The notes under the pieces are model-generated. The model made no database searches. It worked only from the letters and a program-made list of their open reading frames with translations, and was not told the origin of the DNA. From the NCBI GenBank assembly GCA_002418985.1, contig DIFE01000048.1, positions 29,180 through 46,274 on the forward strand: a stretch of DNA of 17,095 nt, written 5' to 3'. The translations under genes were made by a program, and so were the position numbers. This DNA is from Deltaproteobacteria bacterium UBA5756 (lineage in GTDB: Bacteria; Desulfobacterota; Syntrophorhabdia; Syntrophorhabdales; Syntrophorhabdaceae). How positions within the stretch are numbered: position 1 is the stretch's first letter; every line of letters begins with the position of its first letter. Of the stretch, positions 6,601-12,991 are shown piece after piece.

Positions 6601-6831
6601 ATGCCGATCTTTGAATATAAATGTGAAGATTGCGGAACCATCAGCGAATTTATCGTTTTTTCCGTGGATGAGGAAGTGGCTTGCAGGTCATGCAGCAGCA
6701 CAAGGCTGACAAAACTGATGTCCGCCCATAATACTTCCGGGTCCTCCGGCCCGACATCGATGCCCGGTTTTGGCGGGTGTTGCGGATCACCCGGCTCGTG
6801 CGGCAGCCCGGGCGGCTGCTGTTCGGGATAA
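6601..6831 (+). CDS. FmdB-family zinc-ribbon protein with Gly/Cys-rich tail
   Basis: A 76-residue protein. The opening MPIFEYKCEDCGTISEF, followed by CRSCSS and LTKLMSAH, matches the FmdB/CxxC_CXXC_SSSS regulatory zinc-ribbon family. After the ribbon (residues ~1-45) comes a flexible linker and a tail containing GFGGCCGSPGSCGS and PGGCCSG, in which GSPG-type units are repeated and five cysteines are packed into ~20 residues. This tail could bind a soft metal. The gene starts 10 bases after the NifX-like stop with GGAG nearby and closes the DUF134 operon. FmdB was originally proposed as a regulator of formamidase genes, but most members have no known role. Confidence 0.85.
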   Translation: MPIFEYKCEDCGTISEFIVFSVDEEVACRSCSSTRLTKLMSAHNTSGSSGPTSMPGFGGCCGSPGSCGSPGGCCSG

Positions 6832-6850
6832 CATCTCCGGTGCTGCCTGA

Positions 6851-7198
6851 TCAGAAGGTTATAATCTCGTATCCGTTATTGATATAACGGGCCATACCGG
6901 GATGACCCGACATGTCGTCCAGCAGCCGGAGTCCCTGCTCTTCGGCCGCCTTCAACGACCCGGTTTTGTTGGAGCAGGCCCTGCATCCACCTTCGATCAA
7001 CCCTCTTTCCCTAGCGCTGCGATACAATACCTCGAGTGGGTTTCCCTCTTCCACAAGCTGAGGAATGAGCTTCGTGGCAGCTCCTTCAATGACAACCTTC
7101 ACGTCATGGCCGGACATTTTCATATTGAGGGCATTGAGGAGAACATGGGAAAAGCACATGGACTCACCGTTGAAGGCAAAAAGAACGAACTTCTTCAT
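6851..7198 (-). CDS. DsrE-like (sulfur-relay fold) cytosolic protein
   Basis: A ~115-residue protein with the alternating strand/helix pattern of the DsrE/DsrF-like fold: MKKFVLFAFNGE, then MCFSHVLLNALNMKMSGHDVKVVIEGAATKLIP, then a GCRACSN motif and a C-terminal GYEIITF strand. DsrE-like proteins move persulfide sulfur or bind small ligands. The CxxC (GCRAC) and the Cys in MCFSH are candidate reactive thiols. AAGGAG lies 7 bases before the ATG at 7198 and only 4 before an adjacent ATG at 7201, so I favour 7198. It lies downstream of arsenate reductase on the same strand, suggesting a joint thiol or metalloid function. The fold call is moderately certain; the reaction is unknown. Confidence 0.75.
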   Translation of the reverse strand: MKKFVLFAFNGESMCFSHVLLNALNMKMSGHDVKVVIEGAATKLIPQLVEEGNPLEVLYRSARERGLIEGGCRACSNKTGSLKAAEEQGLRLLDDMSGHPGMARYINNGYEIITF

Positions 7199-7227
7199 CA
7201 TTGATCTCCTTACGATTATCCTGGCCT

Positions 7228-7245
7228 GCCGGAGCACTCTCCGGC
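7228..7245 (-). other. Hairpin between the arsC and DsrE-like genes
   Basis: GCCGGAG, a CACT loop, and CTCCGGC form a perfect 7-bp stem in the 77-bp gap within the minus-strand pair. No U-run follows on either strand, so it is not a standard terminator; an mRNA-processing or partial attenuation role is possible. Confidence 0.45.
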
Positions 7246-7275
7246 TTCAGCTGTGCATTTCGCCAGAACCGCCTT

Positions 7276-7713
7276 TCAAGCCTTCCCCGTCTCTTCAATG
7301 AATTTCAGGACTTTTTCCTTTATTGCATCGCGCAGGAGGCGTGCCTTTTCCAGCTTTTCTTCAGGCGTACCCGTGAAAGAGGCCGGGTCTTCGAAACTCC
7401 AGTGGATCGTCTCAGTCCGTAACCCCGGAAAGATCGGGCACATCTCGGCGCTCGCCTCGTCGCATACGGTGATAACATACGAGAACAACTCCCCGTTCTT
7501 ATACTTTTCGAAGACGCTTTTTGTTTTGTTGTGTGATATGTCGATGCCGGCCTCCTTCATCACCTCCACCGCAAGGGGATTGAGGGCGCCCGGCTCCATC
7601 CCCGCACTCTCGGCCTGATACCGGTCCCCGGCCAGAGTGTTGAGAAAGGCCTCCGCCATCTGACTTCTGGCGCTATTGTGTACGCAAACGAATAGAACTT
7701 TTATCCTCGACAT
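7276..7713 (-). CDS. arsC: Thioredoxin-coupled arsenate reductase (LMW phosphatase-type ArsC)
   Basis: A 145-residue cytosolic enzyme of the low-molecular-weight phosphotyrosine-phosphatase fold. The anion-binding P-loop is C10-V-H-N-S-A-R16-S (CX5R). The redox cysteines that form the relay disulfide are visible as VC84DEASAEMC92P, like the Cys82/Cys89 pair of the Gram-positive ArsC, and the general-acid Asp lies in the FEDP segment near residue 110. It reduces arsenate to arsenite using thioredoxin. The start at 7713 is chosen because AGGAGG lies 7 bases before it; an in-frame GTG two codons upstream sits on the RBS. No ArsR, ArsB or Acr3 lies nearby, so arsenite export must be encoded elsewhere. 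The DsrE-like gene follows 77 bases downstream. Confidence 0.9.
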   Translation of the reverse strand: MSRIKVLFVCVHNSARSQMAEAFLNTLAGDRYQAESAGMEPGALNPLAVEVMKEAGIDISHNKTKSVFEKYKNGELFSYVITVCDEASAEMCPIFPGLRTETIHWSFEDPASFTGTPEEKLEKARLLRDAIKEKVLKFIEETGKA

Positions 7714-7748
7714 TTTCACACCTCCTTCCTCCCTTTAATGCATTTCCA

Positions 7749-7764
7749 CCGATTTTACAATCGG
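7749..7764. repeat. Short inverted repeat upstream of arsC
   Basis: CCGATT, a 4-base loop, and AATCGG lie about 35 bp upstream of the arsC start, close to where its -10 would be (GTAAAAT on the minus strand). It could be a repressor site, but no arsenic-regulator gene is in view. Confidence 0.3.
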
Positions 7765-7894
7765 CACTCCCCGCCAGAGATCACCGAAACCCCTCACACG
7801 GTCCGGGGTCATTTATCAACGGCCTGTTGCCCAAACCCTCCCTTCCAAAAGGTTTGCCTCACGTTTATCCCATAACAAACGACCTTAAAAAACC

Positions 7895-8249
7895 TTGTCT
7901 CACGCCCGTTTTGTCGCTTGCGCTCCTCACTGGAGGCATAAAAGAGAGGATAGGAGGAAGACAAAAGACTTCCCGGGAATTTGAGAATACTGAAATTCCC
8001 GGGAATCTTCGATCCCGCTGCGCGGGAGGGTAAGGAACCATGATACTTCGCTCAAACCTGTCCCACAACGACGACCACCACCACCACCACCCGCAAACAT
8101 CAATAGTGAGAATTCCCGCCGAAGGCGTGCAAAGTGCGGCCTGATCCCGTCTTTCTAGGGATCTGGACGCAATTCTCTTAAGGCTTCCTCCCATCCTCTC
8201 TTCATTGCCTCCAGTGAGGAGCGCCAGCGACAAAACGGGCGTGAGACAG
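7895..8249. repeat. 355-bp element bounded by 66-bp imperfect inverted repeats (MITE-like)
   Basis: Bases 7895-7960 match the reverse complement of 8184-8249 at about 60 of 66 positions. The interior holds further nested palindromes: a perfect 13-bp stem with 10-nt loop at 7970-8005 built on CCCGGG, a TCCCGC/GCGGGA hairpin at 8013-8027, a GATCCC/GGGATC hairpin at 8143-8163, and GAGAATT/AATTCTC enclosing it at 8108-8177. A run of six ACC triplets lies at 8074-8091. No convincing ORF is present: frames across it lack ribosome-binding sites and recognisable domains. No clear target-site duplication is visible at the ends. Best read as a non-autonomous mobile or dispersed palindromic repeat; a structured RNA is the alternative. 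Confidence 0.7.
7970..8005. repeat. Perfect 13-bp stem hairpin inside the inverted-repeat element
   Basis: TTCCCGGGAATTT (7970-7982) and AAATTCCCGGGAA (7993-8005) pair perfectly around a 10-base loop. Each arm itself contains the self-complementary TTCCCGGGAA. Confidence 0.8.
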
Positions 8250-8445
8250 TCTTTTGCTGTTCGCTTCTATTTCGCGACGTGAAAACAACCCTTTCTCGCG
8301 CGAGGCCCCTGCTTTTGTGGGCAGTGCTCGAGGCAACCCATACAGTGGATGCCGGTCCGGGTGATCGGGGAATTTTGTGGTTGAAGTCTCTTCTGGAAAA
8401 ATTGTACTGTTCGAGTTAATCTATACATGCTATGGAGAGGGTCAC
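8250..8445. other. Intergenic leader with no gene recognised
   Basis: Between the inverted-repeat element and the lipoprotein gene I see a 10-bp palindrome CTCGCGCGAG (8295-8304) and AT-rich DNA at 8391-8430 with TTGTAC (8402) and TACATG (8424) as a poor promoter candidate. No riboswitch, tRNA or ORF is recognised. Confidence 0.3.
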
Positions 8446-8586
8446 ATGAGACGATTGATTTTCTTTACCATCACATTACTGACAGCTATTGCCTTGTCTG
8501 CATGTTCCACATGCCCCGTTCCGCCGTCCGCGTCCAGAACGTACTCCTTCAATATGACCGGGGGCGAGGCTCCCAGGAACAGATAG
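8446..8586 (+). CDS. Tiny lipoprotein upstream of the VKOR gene
   Basis: A 46-residue product starting at ATG 8446, preceded by GGAGAGGG at 4-5 bases. It has a positively charged start (MRRL), a hydrophobic stretch (IFFTITLLTAIA) and a lipobox LSAC with Cys20 as the lipidated residue, followed by STCPVPP and a ~20-residue polar tail. The mature peptide would be only ~27 residues with one extra Cys (Cys23). It lies 8 bases before the VKOR gene and probably shares its transcript. Function unknown; it may be an anchored accessory peptide of the disulfide system, or a remnant of a longer lipoprotein gene. Confidence 0.6.
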   Translation: MRRLIFFTITLLTAIALSACSTCPVPPSASRTYSFNMTGGEAPRNR

Positions 8587-8594
8587 GGCCGGTA

Positions 8595-9131
8595 ATGGTA
8601 AACGCTACGGAATTGAATGGTTCGCGCAAAGAAGGCAGCCTCCGGTTCACCATCGAAGAGATGCGGAATCGTAGGCACATCATCACCATCATCCTTGCCT
8701 TCTGTGCCATCGGCCTTGAGATATACTACAGTATCTGCTCAGGGTCGTGCTCCTACCTGCAAGGGACCATCTTCGCGATCGATCTACAGTATGTCGGTAT
8801 GGTCTATATGGCATGCGTTATTCTCCTGAGTGTCCTGAAGAAAGGCACGCTTGTTTTTCTCTTCATCTGCGCCGGTGTGGGGATCGAACTATACCTCGTC
8901 GGCTTCCAGGTGTGGTACAGCACGTACTGCGCGTACTGCCTCGGTTTCGGGGCCATCGTTTTTTTTCTCTTCCTGCTCAATTTTCAAAAGGACAGGAAGG
9001 TACCCGGGTTCATCGTGATGGGGTTGAGCCTCGTAGTGTTCCCGATCTTCTTTACAGGTTCGGTTGTCCCGACATATTCGTACTCCCTGCACGTTGATCC
9101 TGCTATATCCGTATTCCGGTCTGAGGGGTAA
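8595..9131 (+). CDS. Vitamin K epoxide reductase (VKOR) family membrane protein
   Basis: A 178-residue integral membrane protein with about five predicted helices. VKOR homologues in bacteria reoxidise a DsbA-type partner and pass electrons to quinone, replacing DsbB. The four redox cysteines can be placed: C48-S-G-S-C52 in the periplasmic loop, with SYLQG and DLQYVGMVY after it, and C112-A-Y-C115 in the sequence TYCAYCLGFG at the start of a late helix. The loop pair is spaced more tightly (three residues between) than in the better-known cyanobacterial protein. The start at 8595 has AGGG seven bases upstream; a later Met (residue 23) would keep all helices but has no RBS at proper spacing. 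The next gene, six bases on, is a thioredoxin-fold partner. Confidence 0.82.
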   Translation: MVNATELNGSRKEGSLRFTIEEMRNRRHIITIILAFCAIGLEIYYSICSGSCSYLQGTIFAIDLQYVGMVYMACVILLSVLKKGTLVFLFICAGVGIELYLVGFQVWYSTYCAYCLGFGAIVFFLFLLNFQKDRKVPGFIVMGLSLVVFPIFFTGSVVPTYSYSLHVDPAISVFRSEG

Positions 9132-9137
9132 TCGGCA

Positions 9138-9743
9138 ATGGGTACAGTGATTAGAAGATACGTCATCGCAACGGTCAGCGCTGCCTTTCTGTTGTTGATT
9201 TTCCTGCAGGTTACGTCTGCAAAAGGCCATTGTGCCGAAACCGTCATGCCTTCTTTCGGCAACGGCAAAACCAAGGTCCGGCTGTACACGGACTATTTCT
9301 GTCCTCCCTGCAGACAGATGGAACCGGATATCGAACCTCTCCTCAAGGAACTGGTCAGAGACAGGATCATCACCCTCACCTTTGTCGACACGCCTTTCTA
9401 CAGGTATTCCTCTCTTTACGTACGGTATTTCCTGTACGCCATCAATGAGAGGAAAGACCTCGAACACGCCCTCTACGCCAGACGGTCTCTCATCGAGGCG
9501 GCGAAAAAGGGACTCGACAGCGCACAAAAGCTGGAAGCTTTTCTGAATGAGAAGAAGATTACCCTCAAGCCTTTCGATCCAAAACCTGTGTTCGATTCTC
9601 TGTCCCGCCAGCTCAAAGAAGACGGGATCGACGCGACGCCGTTGTGCGTGATAGAGTCGAACGGAATAACAAGCAAGTACAGCGGAGCGGGCAACATAAC
9701 CGATGCGCTCACAGCTTTACGGCCAAAACCATCGATGAAATAG
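9138..9743 (+). CDS. DsbA-like periplasmic thioredoxin-fold protein
   Basis: A 201-residue protein with an N-terminal signal or anchor helix (residues ~5-27), then a thioredoxin-fold domain. The strand VRLYTDYF leads directly into the active site C55-P-P-C58, and a cis-proline loop (DATPLCVIE) sits near residue 176, with a helical insertion between. This layout is that of DsbA or of DsbA-like partners fused or adjacent to VKOR. It likely introduces disulfides into exported proteins and is reoxidised by the VKOR protein encoded just upstream. The extra Cys in the cis-Pro loop (TPLC) and Cys32 near the signal boundary are unusual. GAGGGG lies about 9 bases before the ATG, six bases after the VKOR stop. 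It could instead be a reductase; direction cannot be proved from sequence. Confidence 0.82.
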   Translation: MGTVIRRYVIATVSAAFLLLIFLQVTSAKGHCAETVMPSFGNGKTKVRLYTDYFCPPCRQMEPDIEPLLKELVRDRIITLTFVDTPFYRYSSLYVRYFLYAINERKDLEHALYARRSLIEAAKKGLDSAQKLEAFLNEKKITLKPFDPKPVFDSLSRQLKEDGIDATPLCVIESNGITSKYSGAGNITDALTALRPKPSMK

Positions 9744-9784
9744 AGGATACGGCTCCGACGGCAAGAAATGGTCTATAGTATATC

Positions 9785-10693
9785 ATGAACCTCACCGGGG
9801 AAAAGCGACTGGTCTTCACCCTTCTCGTTACCCTCGCCATCATGGCTGGCGAGGTCGTAGGCGGGTTTCTGAGCAACAGTCTCGCACTGCTCAGCGACGC
9901 CGGTCACATGATAACCGATGCTCTGGCGATTGCTCTGGGCCTGGTGGCAACACGTATAAGCAAAAGGCCATCCGACAGGAGGGCAACCTTCGGTTATCAT
10001 CGGGTGGGGCTCCTCGCCGCACTCATCAATGGCCTGAGCCTCCTGATCATTGCCGTCCTTATCTTCTACGAATCCTACGAAAGGTTTGTCAAGCCGCCTG
10101 ACGTCGACATCCCCGTCATGCTCGCCATCGCCGCCCTCGGTCTGGCCGGAAACCTTGCCATGGTGTCTATCCTGGGACACGCTCACAAGGATCTCACGCT
10201 TAAAAGTGTGTGGCTCCACGTCCTCGGTGATACTCTTTCTTCCGTAGGAGTAATCGTATCGGGCGTGGTAATCTATTTCACCGGGTGGACATACGCCGAT
10301 CCCATCGCGAGCATCCTCATAGGAGGCATCATCATCTGGGGCGGAGTGAGGCTGGTACGGGACACAATGTCCATATTTCTCAACCTGACACCCAGGGGAT
10401 TCAATGTAGAGGCTCTGGCAAACAAGATCGCCGAGATGCACGACGTCATAGAAGTCCATGACGTACATCTCTGGCCCGTGGCCCACGATCGTGTTGCATT
10501 TTCAGCCCACGTGCTCGTTGATGACAAGAGTTTGAAAGAGGTTGAAACCACGAAGAAAAACATTGAAAACATGCTTAGAGATGCCGGGGTGGATCACAGC
10601 ACCCTTCAGATCGAATGCAGCTGTGTGGAATGCGACAACAATCTTTTCTGTCAGATCAAAGGTAACGAACACGAAGACCCGCACAAACACTGA
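9785..10693 (+). CDS. CDF-family zinc/cadmium exporter (CzcD/ZitB-like)
   Basis: A 302-residue inner-membrane protein with six helices and a cytoplasmic C-terminal domain. The metal site has both canonical half-sites: SDAGHMITD (H41, D45) in TM2 and LHVLGDTLSS (H145, D149) in TM5, the HxxxD form associated with Zn2+ and Cd2+. The cytoplasmic domain (~210-290) includes IEVHDVHLWPVAHDRVAFSAHV, typical of CzcD-type proteins, and the tail has a cysteine/histidine cluster (ECSCVECDNNLFC, then HEDPHKH) that could capture metal. The family couples export to proton influx. There is no good ribosome-binding site; TATAGT at 9774-9779 lies just 5 bases before the ATG, so a leaderless message is possible, but no -35 is seen. 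It differs from the CDF-NifX protein at 1027-2340, which lacks this tail. Confidence 0.93.
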   Translation: MNLTGEKRLVFTLLVTLAIMAGEVVGGFLSNSLALLSDAGHMITDALAIALGLVATRISKRPSDRRATFGYHRVGLLAALINGLSLLIIAVLIFYESYERFVKPPDVDIPVMLAIAALGLAGNLAMVSILGHAHKDLTLKSVWLHVLGDTLSSVGVIVSGVVIYFTGWTYADPIASILIGGIIIWGGVRLVRDTMSIFLNLTPRGFNVEALANKIAEMHDVIEVHDVHLWPVAHDRVAFSAHVLVDDKSLKEVETTKKNIENMLRDAGVDHSTLQIECSCVECDNNLFCQIKGNEHEDPHKH

Positions 10694-11212
10694 TCGACAG
10701 CCCTGCCATAAATGATGAACAGGTGTCGGATCGATTGTCGGGGCTTTCGGTTCAGGGCCGTCGTTTGGACAACGGGTCGTCCCCGCGATTTTTCGCAAAG
10801 GGACAGTTGCAGGTCCTGTCCCTGCAACCGGTCAACCCATGGTCCTTCATCATATCATGGAAAAGACATCCTGCCGCGCTGTGGTGCCCGCCCGGCGAAA
10901 CGCCCTGCTGCGCCTGATGACCCGTGCCGTAACTTCTGCTGTCATAGTGTTTAGCGTTCTTCAGATTCATTGGCCGATCCGCGTCTTTTTGGTGTCAAGT
11001 CCGGTTCACCATCCCGATACACCTGCCGATGACACATCCCGGTATCTGACAAGAGGCAACGTCCTTGAAAACATCGGCAAGATACCGGCGGCAAACTTCG
11101 GTTCTTACTTAAATCACATGAAGGTTATCGCAAAAAACGATAGCTTCTTAAGACCTCCTTCCTCCATCTTAAGAAAAATTGCAGACGACCGATAATGTAA
11201 TAAGTATTATTT
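10694..11212. other. Mostly non-coding region with hairpins
   Basis: No gene is supported here. Two mutually exclusive hairpins overlap at 10800-10828: GGGACAG pairs with CTGTCCC, while GTTGCAGG pairs with CCTGCAAC. A 9-bp perfect stem (TTCTTAAGA/TCTTAAGAA) at 11145-11175 encloses a loop containing CCTCCTTCCTCC. A 118-codon open frame at 10839-11195 has one hydrophobic stretch but no RBS and no family resemblance. Confidence 0.4.
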
Positions 11213-11240
11213 TTGAGAAAATCGAAATGTATGATATAGT
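11213..11240 (+). promoter_or_regulatory. Candidate sigma-70 promoter for the small membrane protein gene
   Basis: TTGAGA (11213-11218), a 16-bp spacer, and TATAGT (11235-11240), in a markedly AT-rich patch 28 bases upstream of the gene start at 11268. Confidence 0.55.
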
Positions 11241-11267
11241 GAAACATCCTACGAAATGGGGGTCTCA

Positions 11268-11447
11268 ATGGGCGACAAAAACTCAATGATCCTTTATGTC
11301 ATTGCATTTATAGTCATGATCGGTGGTTTTGCAATGATCTTTTTGACCCGAAGTACTACCATACTCGCCGCCGGCGCCGTACTCATCTTTATCGGGCTCT
11401 TCATCTTTCTGTTCGGCAGGGAAAAGGCAAAGAAGGTCAGGACCTGA
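11268..11447 (+). CDS. 59-residue protein with two membrane helices
   Basis: The product has two hydrophobic stretches (SMILYVIAFIVMIGGFAMIFL and TTILAAGAVLIFIGLFIFLF) separated by a short TRS turn, and a positively charged C-terminus (GREKAKKVRT), predicting a helical hairpin with the tail in the cytosol. No family is recognised. I choose the second Met (11268) because GGGGG lies 5 bases upstream; the ATG at 11256 has no RBS. The gene stands alone, with its own promoter upstream and an intrinsic terminator 47 bases after its stop, so it is probably a single-gene transcript. Confidence 0.65.
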   Translation: MGDKNSMILYVIAFIVMIGGFAMIFLTRSTTILAAGAVLIFIGLFIFLFGREKAKKVRT

Positions 11448-11493
11448 GAGCATAAGGTAAACCGGCACAGTACTCCCAATCGGAATCATTGAC

Positions 11494-11534
11494 AGGTCAA
11501 AGGGCTCGATAAGCCCTGTTTGGCCTCTTTTTTT
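11494..11534 (+). terminator. Rho-independent terminator
   Basis: AGGTCAA-AGGGCT (11494-11506) pairs with AGCCCT-GT-TTGGCCT (11512-11526), with a two-base bulge, one G-U pair and a 5-base loop. It is followed by C and seven T residues (11528-11534). It ends the transcript of the 59-residue membrane protein and separates it from the STAS/ABC operon. Confidence 0.75.
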
Positions 11535-11774
11535 GACTTCAACCCGTGGCCCCTCCTTTCCGACCCTTTTATCCGTTGTAATTCTCGGAACCACCATTGC
11601 AATAGGATTAATTGTCATCACCGGGACAAACGGAGGCACCATGAAGAAGACTGCAGGCCTCCAACAACGCGGAGGCGGAAAGCGCCAAAAACCGCGGGGT
11701 TTATAAGGTGGGACGGCAACAGCGGGAAACATTTGCATTGCAGGGCCTCCGATGATAGTGTAAAGGACACGTCA
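11535..11774. other. Leader region of the STAS/ABC operon with a possible 21-codon ORF
   Basis: A 21-codon frame at 11641-11706 (MKKTAGLQQRGGGKRQKPRG plus Leu) has GGAGG 4 bases before its ATG. The same frame is open back through the terminator to 11461 and would encode a hydrophobic segment (LLSVVILGTTIAIGLIVITG) directly before the basic peptide, but no good start codon is available for the longer form. TTGCAT near 11733 is a weak -35 candidate. No RNA family is recognised. Confidence 0.3.
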
Positions 11775-12989
11775 ATGGATGACTCACTACGGGAACTCGA
11801 AAACGTCGAACGACTGCGGCTTACGGGCAGGGTAGACAGCATTACCTGCCGTGAGATAGAGTCACTTTTCAGGAACGCCGTCATGGCCGGCAAAAGGCTG
11901 ATCATCGCCGATATGGCGGCCGTCAGCTATGTGAGCAGCGCGGGCCTGCGTGTATTCCTCTCTTTCCAGAAAGAACTGAAAAAGGCCGGTGGAGAGATCT
12001 GTCTTTTCGGTACAACCCCTGCCGTTTACTCACTATTTGAAATAAGCGGATTCACCAACATCTTTCGTTTCCTGTCATCGGAAGATGAGGTGAAGGGGTT
12101 CCTGGAGGCACCAGTCGAAAAAACGGAGATACGGGAGGTCTCGTCCGACAAGGTATTATTGCGCGTCCTTACAAGGAATCTCCCGGTCGGGTCATTTACC
12201 GTCATAGGCAGTGACGAAAAACTCTCGTCGGCCGGCTACGGTGAAGAGGATGTCAGCTCCGTGAAGGCCTCCGACATCCGGTTCGCCACCGGACTGGCTG
12301 CCCTGGGCCACCGGTTCGAAGACTACAAAGGCTATTTCGGGGAGGCTGCCGTAATCGACCGCAACATCTTCGTTTACCCTGCCCTCAAGAGATCCGCTGT
12401 CGATTTCATCATACATGCTGAAGGAGACAAAGACACGGCCTACCATTTTCTCCATGGTTTTTCGTTCCAGGGGGAATTCAATCATATCGTCTCTTTTGAA
12501 CCGAAAGGCAGCCTCTTCACTCTCGACGAACTTATTGACAGCGCACAACTCGCATCTTCCTCTCCCATTATAGGGATAACAGGTATCTTTGAGAGCAAGG
12601 GCCTTTTCGGTATGCGTCTGAAGAAGATCCCGATCCGGGGGAACTCAAACCCCGGGGAAAAGGACATCTTCTCGGGGGAAAGTTTTCCGGAATGGATGGA
12701 TTACTCGATTGAGACCGAGGACCTGTACAATCTGGTCGTCATCACGGGCATTGCAGTCAAAGACAGGGGCGCCGTCCAGGGACCGGCCGACAGGATCATC
12801 CCCCGTGAGGGCCGTTACCACATTCACGGTATTGTGTTCGATAAAAAACCCTTCAACAAGATCATCGACAACTTTCCCAACGAACTCAAGAGGGTCGTGA
12901 CCGGAATGGAACCCCACAGGGTGCTCCACCTTCTCGGCAAGACGAGGGTCGGCCCGGGCCTTCTGGGCATCGCGGAACTTGGCGGCTAG
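11775..12989 (+). CDS. STAS (anti-sigma-factor antagonist) domain protein with an unrecognised C-terminal region
   Basis: A 404-residue soluble protein. Residues 1-~105 are a STAS domain of the SpoIIAA/RsbV type: LRLTGRVDSITC at the first strand, LIIADMAAVSYVSSAGLRVFLSF with S54-S55-A-G (Ser55 aligned with the phosphorylated Ser58 of SpoIIAA), and VYSLFEISGFTNIFRFL at the end. Residues ~115-404 I do not recognise. They contain repeated strand-rich segments, several Phe/Gly turns and no transmembrane helix or kinase/phosphatase signature that I can identify. ATG 11775 follows AAAGGA at 8 bases and begins the STAS fold. The stop lies two bases before the start of the ABC permease fusion, so the two are surely co-translated. 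Control of transport by a phosphorylatable switch, as MlaB does in the Mla transporter, is a reasonable inference. Confidence 0.82.
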   Translation: MDDSLRELENVERLRLTGRVDSITCREIESLFRNAVMAGKRLIIADMAAVSYVSSAGLRVFLSFQKELKKAGGEICLFGTTPAVYSLFEISGFTNIFRFLSSEDEVKGFLEAPVEKTEIREVSSDKVLLRVLTRNLPVGSFTVIGSDEKLSSAGYGEEDVSSVKASDIRFATGLAALGHRFEDYKGYFGEAAVIDRNIFVYPALKRSAVDFIIHAEGDKDTAYHFLHGFSFQGEFNHIVSFEPKGSLFTLDELIDSAQLASSSPIIGITGIFESKGLFGMRLKKIPIRGNSNPGEKDIFSGESFPEWMDYSIETEDLYNLVVITGIAVKDRGAVQGPADRIIPREGRYHIHGIVFDKKPFNKIIDNFPNELKRVVTGMEPHRVLHLLGKTRVGPGLLGIAELGG

Positions 12990-12991
12990 AG

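Noticed and set aside
7228..7245. Hairpin as an intrinsic terminator for arsC
   Set aside because: No U-run after the stem on the minus strand.
8074..8091. ACC triplet run as a CRISPR or tandem-repeat array
   Set aside because: It is a simple 18-bp triplet tract with no spacers or longer unit.
7865..8233. Open frames on both strands across the inverted-repeat element
   Set aside because: Both arms translate to the same ALLTGG-type peptide because they are inverted copies; there is no RBS or domain, so they reflect the repeat, not genes.
10839..11195. 118-codon open frame with a hydrophobic segment
   Set aside because: No ribosome-binding site, no recognisable family, basic Arg-rich composition as expected of chance frames, and it runs through hairpins at its 3' end.
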